Source of the DNA: Bradyrhizobium ottawaense
GTDB taxonomy: Bacteria > Pseudomonadota > Alphaproteobacteria > Rhizobiales > Xanthobacteraceae
Reading direction: 5' to 3'
DNA length: 64,000 nt
Assembly (NCBI RefSeq): GCF_002278135.3
Contig: NZ_CP029425.2
Coordinates: 1,960,001-2,024,000 of the forward strand
Shown here: positions 16,345 to 24,612 of the stretch, one piece after another
Layout of the letters: every line of letters begins with the position of its first letter
How positions within the stretch are numbered: the stretch's first letter is position 1
Notes under the pieces: model-generated
What the model was told of the DNA's origin: nothing
Seen by the model: only the letters and a program-made list of their open reading frames with translations
Databases searched by the model: none
Translations under genes and position numbers: made by a program

Positions 16345-17556
16345 ATGGCTGGCGCCCGATCCCGCAACTTTGAGGGCTGGCCGCTGTTTGCGAACAGTTT
16401 TCGGCCCTTCTTCCTGCTCGCCGCGATCCAGGCGGGGCTATCGATCCTGGCCTGGCTGCCGATGTTCTACGGCGAGTTGTCGGTGAGTTCCGCGTTCGCG
16501 CCGCGCGACTGGCACGTCCACGAGATGCTCTACGGCTTCCTGCCGGCGGTGATCACCGGGTTCCTGTTCACGGCCATCCCGAACTGGACCGGGCGGCTGC
16601 CGATCCAGGGCACCTCGCTGGGGGCGTTAGTGATGGTCTGGCTTGCCGGACGTATCGCGGTGACGTTGTCGGCCGATACCGGCTGGGCGTTTGCGCTTCT
16701 CGTCGATGCCGCCTTCCTGGCGCTGGTGGTCGCTGCCGCGGCGCGCGAGATCATCGCAGGCGGCAACTGGCGCAACCTGCCCGTGGTGGCGATGGTGTCC
16801 GTTCTGCTCGCCGGCAATGTCGCTTTTCATCTCGAGGCGCACTACCAGGGCGCGGCCGATGTCAGCATCCGCGTCGGCATCGGGGTGGTCATGCTGCTGA
16901 TCTCGCTGATCGGAGGCCGCATCATTCCGAGCTTCACCCGCAACTGGCTGGTCAAGTTCAATCCCGGCCGTCTGCCGGTGCCGTTCGGACGCTTCGACGG
17001 CGCAGTGATCGGATGCAGCGCGCTCGCGCTCATCTTCTGGATCGTGGCGCCGTTGAATGCCGTCACCGGTGTCCTGATGGCGCTGGTCGGCGGGCTGCAT
17101 CTGGTGCGGCTTGCGCGCTGGGCCGGCGATCGCACCTTTCGCGAGCGACTGCTGGTGATCCTGCATATTGGCTATGTCTTCGTGCCGCTCGGCTTCATCC
17201 TGCACGCCGTCGCGGTTTTCGGAGCGCTGCCGCCAAGCGCCGGCATCCACGCCTGGATGACGGGCGCGGCGGGAACCATGACGCTGGCGGTGATGACCCG
17301 CGCGAGCCTCGGCCACACCGGACAGGCGTTGACCGCTTCGCCGGCGACCCAGGGAATCTACGCTGCGATCATCATCGCGGCTCTGGCACGGGTCGCCGCC
17401 GTGGTGTTGCCCGCGCACAGCGATCTATTGTTGCACATCGCCGCTTGCGGCTGGCTGGTCGCGTTCCTCGGATTTGCCGTCGCGTTCGGCCCGCTGCTCG
17501 CCGGCAGCCGGCGGCGTGCCCTTGCCGTAATGGGCGTGCCTGCTCCGGCGCGCTGA
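16345..17556 (+). CDS. nnrS: NnrS family heme-copper membrane protein
   Basis: Integral membrane protein of 403 residues with about 12 predicted helices. NnrS proteins bind heme and copper and protect cells from nitrosative stress by preventing accumulation of NO-derived iron complexes. Characteristic blocks are FRPFFLLAAIQAGLSI, WHVHEMLYGF (His residues of the first helices), TGFLFTAIPNWTG, GGRIIPSFTRNWL and MTRASLGHTG. Divergent from nnrR with a shared NnrR-type box. The AraC gene on the opposite strand ends 3 bp away. Confidence 0.95.
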   Translation: MAGARSRNFEGWPLFANSFRPFFLLAAIQAGLSILAWLPMFYGELSVSSAFAPRDWHVHEMLYGFLPAVITGFLFTAIPNWTGRLPIQGTSLGALVMVWLAGRIAVTLSADTGWAFALLVDAAFLALVVAAAAREIIAGGNWRNLPVVAMVSVLLAGNVAFHLEAHYQGAADVSIRVGIGVVMLLISLIGGRIIPSFTRNWLVKFNPGRLPVPFGRFDGAVIGCSALALIFWIVAPLNAVTGVLMALVGGLHLVRLARWAGDRTFRERLLVILHIGYVFVPLGFILHAVAVFGALPPSAGIHAWMTGAAGTMTLAVMTRASLGHTGQALTASPATQGIYAAIIIAALARVAAVVLPAHSDLLLHIAACGWLVAFLGFAVAFGPLLAGSRRRALAVMGVPAPAR

Positions 17557-17559
17557 AAC

Positions 17560-18594
17560 TCAAGCTGCGGTCGCCGAAGGCGCATCGGACGGTGTCGGAG
17601 GCCGAATGCCCTTGCGCCAGTCGGTGACGGTGCAGCCGAACCGGCCGCGGAACCAGCGCGCCATGGCGCTCTGCGCGGAGAAGCCGAGCTGGGTCGCGAT
17701 GTCAGCCAGCGGCCGGTCAGGGTCCTCGGTCAGCTGGATCACGAGATCGGCGCGTTGCGCATCCAGGATGGCCGAGAAGCTGGTGCCTGATGCGGCCAGA
17801 TGCCGGTGGATGGTACGGCGGGTGCAGGCAAGATGCTCGGCGACCCGCTCGACGGTGCAGTTGCCGCCGGCGAGCAGGGTCCGCACGATCTCGTCGACCT
17901 TCCCTTCCCAACTTGCCGGCCGGGTCTCGATTGCCTCGATCCGCTTGCGCAGATAGCTCGCGATCAGGGGATGCGCGCTCGGGATCCGGCGCTCCATGTC
18001 GCGCGCCGAGAGCAGGATCGCATCGTGTTCGGCGTTGAAGGTCACGCGGCAGCCGTAGAACTCGCGATAGCGCTTGCGATCGCGCGGCGGCGGGTAATGC
18101 AGGTGGACCTCCTGCGGCCGCCAGTCATGGCCGTACAGCGACTGGATGATGCGGTGGATGCTGCCGAGCGCCATGTCGATCGCCTGGCGCGGCGCGCTCG
18201 GCCGCCGGCCGCGCAGGTGCAGCGTGACCGTCACGATCTGCCCGTCGCGCGCAACGTCCAGCCGCATGCCGTCATGATGGATGTGGATGAAGTGCGAAAA
18301 TGCGTCGATCGCTTCGCCCACGGTCGCCTGTTCGCGCACGATCAGGCCGACCGAACCGAAATTGGTCAGGCCGCCGCGCTCTGCGAGACGCAAGCCGAAA
18401 TCTTCGGCGCCGGAGGCCTCTGCCGACAATTCGAGCAGATGGCGCAGGCCGGAGACGGCGATGGGTGTGTCGGGCTTGTCGAGGCAGGCCAGCGGTAATC
18501 TGGCCTTGCGCATCATCTGTTTGGGATCGAGCCCGACTGACCGGGCGACCTCCGGGTAATAGCTCAAGCCTGCGCTGCGAACGAGGTCGGTCAT
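17560..18594 (-). CDS. AraC-family transcriptional regulator (arabinose-binding-domain-like N-terminus)
   Basis: Regulator of 344 residues. The N-terminal ligand domain (about 20-210) is of the OruR/ArgR-type AraC-binding family: PEVARSVGLDPKQMMRKARLPLACLD and GLRLAERGGLTNFGSVGLIV. The C-terminal double helix-turn-helix holds CTVERVAEHLACTRRTIHRHL and PLADIATQLGFSAQSAMARWF. The ATG at 18594 is preceded by AGGA at 9 bp; the frame is open further upstream but without family similarity. It is divergent from the response regulator at 18800. The target genes are unknown. Confidence 0.86.
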   Translation of the reverse strand: MTDLVRSAGLSYYPEVARSVGLDPKQMMRKARLPLACLDKPDTPIAVSGLRHLLELSAEASGAEDFGLRLAERGGLTNFGSVGLIVREQATVGEAIDAFSHFIHIHHDGMRLDVARDGQIVTVTLHLRGRRPSAPRQAIDMALGSIHRIIQSLYGHDWRPQEVHLHYPPPRDRKRYREFYGCRVTFNAEHDAILLSARDMERRIPSAHPLIASYLRKRIEAIETRPASWEGKVDEIVRTLLAGGNCTVERVAEHLACTRRTIHRHLAASGTSFSAILDAQRADLVIQLTEDPDRPLADIATQLGFSAQSAMARWFRGRFGCTVTDWRKGIRPPTPSDAPSATAA

Positions 18595-18799
18595 GCGAAC
18601 CGTTCCTGCCAGCCATTCCCGCAGATGTCCCGAAATGTAAAGTTTCTGTCTCGATCCGTCAAATCCAGGAACCGGCCGGAACATACATAGGGGAAACCGA
18701 AGCACTGGCGTGAATGCCGTGCTCACGACGGCGCGGCAGGGCGATGCGGCCCGCTTTCCGTCTCGGACCATTTGACCAAGACATTGCTGGATCGGGATT

Positions 18800-19420
18800 A
18801 TGCCGGGGAACATGCTTTCCAAGGGCGAGGTATTCGTCATCGACACCGACGCTGCCTCCCGCGAACAACTTTCGACCGCGCTCCAACAGAGCGCCTATGA
18901 CGTGATCTGCTTCGCTGACGGTGCCTCACTTCTGTCGGAAGCGAAGGCGCGGATGCCGGCCTGCGTGCTGATGGAGCTGCCGCCCGATCGCTCCGGCCTC
19001 GACATGCTCAGGCGGCTGCGCGAGGAAAACTGCATGGCACCGGTGCTGGTGACCTCGGCGAATGGCAGCATCGCCATGGCGGTCGACGCCATCAAGAGCG
19101 GCGCGGCCGACTTCATCGAAAAGCCGTTCCGCACCCACGACATCGTCGGCCGGATCGATGCCGCCATCGACGAATTTGCGCAGCCCGGCACGAGCCGGCA
19201 GCGCTGGTTGCCCGGCTGCGAGCCCTTGACCGAGCGTGAGGGCGACGTGCTCGAGCACCTCGCTGCCGGCCTGACCAACAAGGAGATCGCCCGGCGCATG
19301 CATCTGAGCGCACGGACCGTCGAGGGCTATCGCGCCGGCATCCTGAAGAAGGCCGGAGCCAGGAACGTGACCGATCTGCTCCGCCGCATCTTCGGCCAGG
19401 GGGCGTCGCCCCAGGTTTAG
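18800..19420 (+). CDS. FixJ/NarL-type response regulator with Glu at the phospho-acceptor position
   Basis: Protein of 206 residues: receiver domain (about 9-125) and a LuxR-type helix-turn-helix (LTEREGDVLEHLAAGLTNKE, about 143-162, then ARRMHLSARTVEGYRAGILKK). The acidic pocket (VFVIDTD, Asp15/Asp17), the Ser/Thr of VTSANGS and the Lys of FIEKPF are present. The normal phospho-acceptor Asp is replaced by Glu59 in CVLMELPPDRSG. No histidine kinase gene is adjacent. It may act constitutively as a phospho-mimic or respond without phosphorylation. It sits between an AraC gene and a MuiA-like gene. Confidence 0.85.
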   Translation: MPGNMLSKGEVFVIDTDAASREQLSTALQQSAYDVICFADGASLLSEAKARMPACVLMELPPDRSGLDMLRRLREENCMAPVLVTSANGSIAMAVDAIKSGAADFIEKPFRTHDIVGRIDAAIDEFAQPGTSRQRWLPGCEPLTEREGDVLEHLAAGLTNKEIARRMHLSARTVEGYRAGILKKAGARNVTDLLRRIFGQGASPQV

Positions 19421-19591
19421 CGGGCTCGCCACGGGACGACGTTCCGTTCCGCGGCCTTGGTGCCGCCGCCGCGGCGCCCCACGGAAACCCCAATCGAACC
19501 AGTTCCTTCCCTGCCGCGTCCAACCATGTTGGCGAGGCATTTGATCGCGCGCGTCCGGCTGGCGGCGCGGCGATACGGCAGGAGGGACTTC

Positions 19592-21268
19592 ATGCGCATC
19601 ACCGCAAGATATTTGGCAACGACGAGCCTGGTTCTGGTCACCATGGCGGCGTCGTCGCCATCATGGGCCGCCGATCTGGACGCCATTTCGGCGATCGATA
19701 CGGTCACGGTTTACCCCGATGGTGCCACCGTCACGCGCGTCATCACGGTCGATTTGCCGTCCGGGGATTCGACGCTTGTTGCCAAGGACTTCCCGCTTGG
19801 TCTCGATGCCTCCTCCATCCGGGTCGAGGGTGAGGGCGGCGCAAAGCTCACCATCGGCACGATCGATGCGCGGTCGCCTCGCGCCGCGCCCGTCAATCTG
19901 CCCGAGCTGGAAAAGCGCATCGAGGCCTTGAACGATCAGCGCGCCGATTTGCAAGGCGCGATCGACTCGGCGAATGCGCGGCGCAAGTTTGCGGAGCACT
20001 TTGCGGAAACCTCCCCGGCGGGGATCGGCGACAAGGGCGAGGCGCGGCCGATCGCCGAATGGCGCGCGGCTTTTGCTGCGGTCGGCGAGGAAATTGCGAG
20101 CGCCGACACCGCCGTCCGCGACGCCACGCGCAAGACGCGCGAGATCGACCGGCAGATCGCCCAACTCGAGGTCGAGCGCAAGGCCAAGCCGCCGAGCAAG
20201 CTCGAGGTTCGCATGGACGTTGCCGCGGCCGCTGCGATGAAGGCGACGCTGCGCGTGACGTATGCCGTGCGCAATGCGCGCTGGATGCCGCTCTATGACG
20301 CCCGGCTCGACACCGGTGCCAAGGATCGCAAGCCGCAGCTCGAACTCATTCGTCGCGCCGAGATCACGCAATCGACGGGCGAGGATTGGTCCAACGTGAC
20401 GCTCGGCGTCTCCACAACCCGCATCAGCCGCGGCGGCAGTGCGCCGGAACTGCATTCACTGGTCGCGCAATATCCCCAGGTGCCGAGGCCGCTGGCAGCA
20501 GGCTCGGTCTCCGATCTGGCGCGGCCCGCGCCGGTCCTGCGCCAGATGCAATCGCCAGCGATGGCCAAGATCGCGGAGGCGGCCGAGCCGCGCGAACGTG
20601 CCGACGAGCAGCAGGCAATTGCCGAGATCGGGGATTTCCAGGCGACGTTCAAAATTCCCGGCCGCGTCAGCCTCGGCGCCGCCGAGGGCGCCAAGAGCCT
20701 GCGGATTGCAGCGATGACCGTGCCCGCCGACCTCGCGGTCCGCGCCGCACCGGTGCTGGACCCGACCGCCTTCCTCGAGGCCAGCTTCAGGCAGACCGAC
20801 GACTCGGCTCTGCTGCCCGGCAAGGTCGCGATCTACCGCGACGGCGTCTTTGTCGGCCGCGGCAAGCTCTCCGCTTCCGCCAAGGACGACATCGTGCGGC
20901 TCGGCTTCGGCGCCGACGACAAGGTGAGAATCGAGCGCGCCGTGCTCAAGCGCAACGAGGGTTCGGCCGGCCTGCTTGTCACAACATCCAAGACCGACGA
21001 GCGTACGTTCAAGACCACCATCCGCAACGGTCATGATTTCCCGATCAAGGTCGCGATCGAGGATCAGTTGCCGGTCAGCGAGAGCGAGGACATCGTCGTC
21101 GAAATGCTGCCCGCGACCACGCCGCCGACCGCCAGCAACATCCGTGACCGCCGCGGCGTGCTGGAATGGTCGTTCGACGCCAAGCCGGGCGAAGTCAAGG
21201 ATATCAACTTCGCCTGGCGCATCCGCTGGCCGAAGGACAAGAGCATGGTGATCGTCCCGGCGGGGTAG
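19592..21268 (+). CDS. mucoidy inhibitor MuiA family protein (DUF4139)
   Basis: Exported protein of 558 residues with a signal peptide (TSLVLVTMAASSPSWAAD). An N-terminal DUF4140 beta domain (about 30-110) begins IDTVTVYPDGATVTRVI; a coiled-coil stretch (about 115-200) follows; the DUF4139 domain covers the rest, with LRVTYAVRNARWMPLYDARLD and the C-terminal GVLEWSFDAKPGEVKDINFAWRI split by family-typical loops. MuiA proteins are linked to exopolysaccharide control but their biochemistry is unknown. GGAGGG lies 5 bp before the chosen ATG; the open frame extends upstream to 19457 without a signal peptide at its start. Confidence 0.85.
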   Translation: MRITARYLATTSLVLVTMAASSPSWAADLDAISAIDTVTVYPDGATVTRVITVDLPSGDSTLVAKDFPLGLDASSIRVEGEGGAKLTIGTIDARSPRAAPVNLPELEKRIEALNDQRADLQGAIDSANARRKFAEHFAETSPAGIGDKGEARPIAEWRAAFAAVGEEIASADTAVRDATRKTREIDRQIAQLEVERKAKPPSKLEVRMDVAAAAAMKATLRVTYAVRNARWMPLYDARLDTGAKDRKPQLELIRRAEITQSTGEDWSNVTLGVSTTRISRGGSAPELHSLVAQYPQVPRPLAAGSVSDLARPAPVLRQMQSPAMAKIAEAAEPRERADEQQAIAEIGDFQATFKIPGRVSLGAAEGAKSLRIAAMTVPADLAVRAAPVLDPTAFLEASFRQTDDSALLPGKVAIYRDGVFVGRGKLSASAKDDIVRLGFGADDKVRIERAVLKRNEGSAGLLVTTSKTDERTFKTTIRNGHDFPIKVAIEDQLPVSESEDIVVEMLPATTPPTASNIRDRRGVLEWSFDAKPGEVKDINFAWRIRWPKDKSMVIVPAG

Positions 21269-21272
21269 GCGG

Positions 21273-22100
21273 CTAGGCCCTCACCTCTCCCCGCTGGGAA
21301 GAGGTGAGGAGCGCCGCCCGCATCGACTGCGGCAGCACGTAAGGCACGCCGTCGTCGCCTTGATGGACGACGGCATCGATCTCGAAGATCTCGCGGATGA
21401 TCTCGCGGGTGACGACATCCGCGCGCGGGCCATCTGCGGCGAGCTTGCCGCCAGCCAGCACGACCAGCCGGTCGGCGAAGCGGATCGCGAGATTGAGGTC
21501 GTGCAGGATCGCGATGACTGCGGTGCCGCCGGCCGCGCGGCGGCGCGCTGCTTCGACGAGGTCGATCTGGTGGCGCAGATCCAGGCTCGAGGTCGGCTCG
21601 TCCAGCAGCAGAAGTCCCGGGCCATGCTCGGCTTCGCCGCAGGCGAGCTGCACCAGCACGCGGGCGAAATGGGCACGCTGCTGTTCGCCGCCTGAGAGCG
21701 TTGGCAATTGCCGTTCGCGGAAATGGGCTAGCCCAACCTCATCGAGGGCCGCGTCGACGAGCGCGCCTGCTTCACGCGCGCTGCGCTCGCCCGCGCCCAT
21801 CAGCACGATCTCCTCGACGGTGAAGGGGAAGGTGACGTTGATGTGCTGGGACAGCATGGCGCGGTGCGCGGCAAGCTCGCGGGGCGCATAGCCGCTGATA
21901 TCCCGCTGCTTCAGGCGCACCTCGCCTGCGTTTGGGCGGAGATCGCCGGAGAGCAACCGCAGCAGCGTCGACTTGCCGGCGCCGTTCGGGCCGATGATCG
22001 CGACCATCTCGCCGGCCGCAACCGTCAGGCCGACGCCATCGAGCAGCGTCGCGCGGCCGGCGCGCTTGCTCAAGGCACGCGCCTCGATCACGGCGCTCAT
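21273..22100 (-). CDS. hmuV: hemin ABC transporter ATP-binding protein
   Basis: Cytoplasmic ATPase of 275 residues for heme import. Walker A is GPNGAGKST (about 37-45), the ABC signature LSGGEQQRAHFARVL (about 143-157), Walker B LLLLDEPTSSLD, and the switch His is in AILHDLNLAIRFADRL. The start overlaps the hmuU stop by 4 bp (ATGA), so the genes are coupled. It is last in the hemP-hmuT-hmuU-hmuV order on this strand. Its 3' end overlaps a terminator-like hairpin shared with the MuiA gene. Confidence 0.95.
   Translation of the reverse strand: MSAVIEARALSKRAGRATLLDGVGLTVAAGEMVAIIGPNGAGKSTLLRLLSGDLRPNAGEVRLKQRDISGYAPRELAAHRAMLSQHINVTFPFTVEEIVLMGAGERSAREAGALVDAALDEVGLAHFRERQLPTLSGGEQQRAHFARVLVQLACGEAEHGPGLLLLDEPTSSLDLRHQIDLVEAARRRAAGGTAVIAILHDLNLAIRFADRLVVLAGGKLAADGPRADVVTREIIREIFEIDAVVHQGDDGVPYVLPQSMRAALLTSSQRGEVRA
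21279..21309. terminator. bidirectional hairpin between the MuiA gene and hmuV
   Basis: Perfect 10-bp arms CCTCACCTCT (21279-21288) and AGAGGTGAGG (21300-21309). The two convergent genes end only 4 bp apart, and the hairpin lies within the last codons of hmuV. This motif is common at rhizobial gene ends. Confidence 0.65.
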
Positions 22101-23182
22101 AGCGAGGCCAGCCCGCGCTGCCGCAACAGGATGAAGAGGAAGACCGGCGCGCCGACCGCTGCGGTCAGAATGCCGATCGGCATCTCCGCCGGCGCCACGA
22201 TGGTGCGCGCCAGCGTGTCGGCGCCGACCATCAGGATCGCGCCTGATAGCACCGAGGCCGGCAACAACAGCCGATGCGCAGGTCCAATGACGAGACGGAG
22301 CAGATGCGGCACGACGATGCCGACGAAGCCGATGACACCGCTGATCGACACCGCGACGCCGGTCATGGCGGAGACCATGACGATCGAGATCCGCTTGAGA
22401 CGCTCGACGTCAACGCCGCCGTGAAAGGCGTCGGCCTCGCCGAGCACCAGGAGATCGAGGCCGCGCGCGATGAAGGCGCAGGCGCCAAGCCCGATGACGA
22501 GGATGGGCGCCAGCACGGCGGCCTTGGTCCAGGTCACCCCGCTCATCGAGCCCAGCAGCCAGAACGTGACGTCGCGGAGCTGGCGGTCGTCGGCGATGAA
22601 CACCAGAAGCCCGATGCCGGCATTGGCGATGGCGGTGATGGCGACGCCGGCGAGCAGGAAGACCGCGATCGAGGTGCGGCCCGAGCGGCTCGAGATGCCG
22701 TAGAGGATCGCGGTCGTGGCCAGCGATCCCGCGAATGCCGCGAGCGGCAGGAGCTCGGCCTGGAGGAAGCGCAGCGTCTCGCCGAAGCGCGAATCGGTGA
22801 ACACGATCGCGCTTGCGGCTGCGAGCGCGCCGCCGCTGGAGACGCCGACCAGCGCGGGATCGGCGAGCGGGTTACGAAACAGCCCTTGCATGATCGCGCC
22901 GGCCGCGGCGAGCAGGCCGCCGACCATCGCCGCCGCCGCGATCCGGGGGACGCGGATCGACCACAGCACGAGCTGGTCGCGGGCCGTCATGGCCGTGCTT
23001 TCGCCTGATAGGCCGAGTGCGGCAGGCAGACGGGAGAGGGGAATGCCGGCGGCGCCGAAGCTCAGCGCCACGATCGCAGCGACCGCGAGCACCGCGATCA
23101 GGAGAGGGATTGCGAACGATGCGGACCGCGAGCTGGGGCGTCGTTCCGTGCCGCGCGCTTCCGTGCCGATCGCCACCCTCAT
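22097..23182 (-). CDS. hmuU: hemin ABC transporter permease (FecCD family)
   Basis: Inner-membrane permease of 361 residues with about ten helices. FecCD-family landmarks include WSIRVPRIAAAAMVGGLLAAAG then IMQGLFRNPLADPALVGVSSG, the coupling region of type II importers, and GVIGFVGIVVPHLLRLVIGP. The ATG at 23182 overlaps the hmuT TGA (23179-23182), which fixes the start; a TTG at 23191 is a less likely alternative. It works with HmuT and HmuV to bring heme from the periplasm to the cytoplasm. Confidence 0.94.
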   Translation of the reverse strand: MRVAIGTEARGTERRPSSRSASFAIPLLIAVLAVAAIVALSFGAAGIPLSRLPAALGLSGESTAMTARDQLVLWSIRVPRIAAAAMVGGLLAAAGAIMQGLFRNPLADPALVGVSSGGALAAASAIVFTDSRFGETLRFLQAELLPLAAFAGSLATTAILYGISSRSGRTSIAVFLLAGVAITAIANAGIGLLVFIADDRQLRDVTFWLLGSMSGVTWTKAAVLAPILVIGLGACAFIARGLDLLVLGEADAFHGGVDVERLKRISIVMVSAMTGVAVSISGVIGFVGIVVPHLLRLVIGPAHRLLLPASVLSGAILMVGADTLARTIVAPAEMPIGILTAAVGAPVFLFILLRQRGLASL

Positions 23183-24132
23183 TGCCGGCAATTCGCCGCC
23201 GACAGCGCCGAGGTGAATGCATCGCCCGGTTCGGCCAATGCCGGATAGAGTTTTACCGAGAGATCTCGCGCCGCCGCCGCCGTCCGTGGCCCGAAGCCGA
23301 GCAGATAGAGCCCGTCCATTGTGATGAGGCTCTTGTTGGCCGCGACCGACGTCAGGGCGAAGCCGGGATGGGCGTAGATCGCGTCGGCAGGAAGCGAGTC
23401 CTTGCCGCGCTCGATCGACAACACCACGTCGGGTCTTGCCGCCGCGATGGCCTCGTCACCGATGATCTTGTAGCCGTCGAAATCGTCGACGGCGTTGGCT
23501 GCGCCGGCGAGTTGAATGATCTCGTCGGCCGCGGTCTTGTGGCCGGCGACCATGGCGCGCCCGTTCTGGAGCGACATCACGAACATCACGCGCACCGGCT
23601 TGGTCACCTTGGCGCGCAGGGCGCGCAGCTGCGCAAGATCGGCGCCGACCGCGGCGCTGAGGCAGGCGGCGCGCGCATCGACACCCATGGCGTGGCCGAC
23701 CAGTTTTATCTTCTCGATCAGGCCGTCCTCGGAGAAGGTGTCGGGCACCAGCACCAACGGCACCTTCGCCGTTTCCAGGATCTCCATGGTCGCGTGCGGG
23801 CCCGAGCCCTGGATCGCCAGGATCAGGGTGGGGTTGAGGCCCAACACGCCTTCGGCGGAGATCTGGCGCATGTAGCCGACATTGGGTTTGTCCTGCAGTG
23901 CCGCCGCTGGATAAAGGCTGGTGGTGTCGACGCCGACCAGCCGGCTCTCGAGCCCGAGCGCATAGATGATCTCGGTGATGGCGCCGCCGATCGAGACGGT
24001 GCGCGCGAAGTCGGTCACGGCGACGTCGCGATTGCGCGCGTCATGCACGGTGATGCCGGCGGCGTGCGCGGCAGAGGCGACCGCGATCGTGCTGGAGAGC
24101 AGGAGGCTTGCGAGGGTGCGACAAAATGTCAT
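23179..24132 (-). CDS. hmuT: periplasmic hemin-binding protein
   Basis: Substrate-binding protein of 317 residues with a signal peptide ending SAAHA. It is of the type III (FecB/BtuF) fold: VSIGGAITEIIYALG then LVGVDTTSLYPAAALQDKPNVGYMR, and a C-terminal domain with PDVVLSIERGKD. It collects heme delivered by the outer-membrane receptor HmuR and passes it to HmuUV. The stop of hemP is 6 bp upstream of its start, so hemP-hmuTUV forms one operon. Confidence 0.93.
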   Translation of the reverse strand: MTFCRTLASLLLSSTIAVASAAHAAGITVHDARNRDVAVTDFARTVSIGGAITEIIYALGLESRLVGVDTTSLYPAAALQDKPNVGYMRQISAEGVLGLNPTLILAIQGSGPHATMEILETAKVPLVLVPDTFSEDGLIEKIKLVGHAMGVDARAACLSAAVGADLAQLRALRAKVTKPVRVMFVMSLQNGRAMVAGHKTAADEIIQLAGAANAVDDFDGYKIIGDEAIAAARPDVVLSIERGKDSLPADAIYAHPGFALTSVAANKSLITMDGLYLLGFGPRTAAAARDLSVKLYPALAEPGDAFTSALSAANCRQ

Positions 24133-24138
24133 TACAGG

Positions 24139-24345
24139 TTACTTCGTCAGGATCAGCTTGTTCTGCGAGGTCAGGCGAAGCCGATAGCTGTCCTCGCCAT
24201 GCGCGATGATGATCTCGCGCTCGGCCGCAAACAGCTCGCGACTGTCGATCCGGCTCCCACGCATGGTGAGGGTTCTCGTTGTCGCAGCAGGGCTTCCTGC
24301 CGACCCCGCCGCGCCGCCGCTGCTGTCTCCTGATGTTGCTGACAT
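24139..24345 (-). CDS. hemP: hemin uptake protein HemP
   Basis: Small protein of about 68 residues. The C-terminal 45 residues are the HemP family domain: RTLTMRGSRIDSRELFAA then EIIIAHGEDSYRLRLTSQNK and LILTK. In some rhizobia and Burkholderia, HemP/HmuP is needed for expression of the heme receptor. The N-terminal Ser/Gly/Ala-rich part is variable; I start at the ATG at 24345, although no clear Shine-Dalgarno is seen and the frame is open to 24429. It leads the hmuTUV operon. Confidence 0.85.
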   Translation of the reverse strand: MSATSGDSSGGAAGSAGSPAATTRTLTMRGSRIDSRELFAAEREIIIAHGEDSYRLRLTSQNKLILTK

Positions 24346-24425
24346 GTAGGCTGTGATGCGCTTTCGAAACTCTGGAGTGCTGCTTGCTTGTTTGTATAAG
24401 CGGCACGAAGCGCATTCCAACGGCT

Positions 24426-24450
24426 GCAATTTACAATCGATATAAACTGC
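24426..24450. promoter_or_regulatory. imperfect palindrome in the hemP-hmuR divergent promoter
   Basis: Arms GCAATTTACA and TATAAACTGC pair at 8 of 10 positions around a short AT-rich centre with ATCGAT. It is 81 bp from the hemP start and 163 bp from the hmuR ATG in the most AT-rich stretch of the region. The position suits an operator for iron- or heme-dependent control (Irr/RirA/HmuP type), but it does not match a consensus I can cite with confidence. Confidence 0.4.
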
Positions 24451-24612
24451 AACCTGATGTCATTGACCGTCAGAGTGTTGCCACGTAACCAATTATGGCG
24501 GCGGGGTGACTTGCCCGCGTCTTGAGAAATCAGCCAGCCAGTCGTTCGCGTTGCGAACGCACGCCAGCCAAAAGACCTGAAATAATAGAGTGAAGTGCAG
24601 GCTGGGGCTGAT

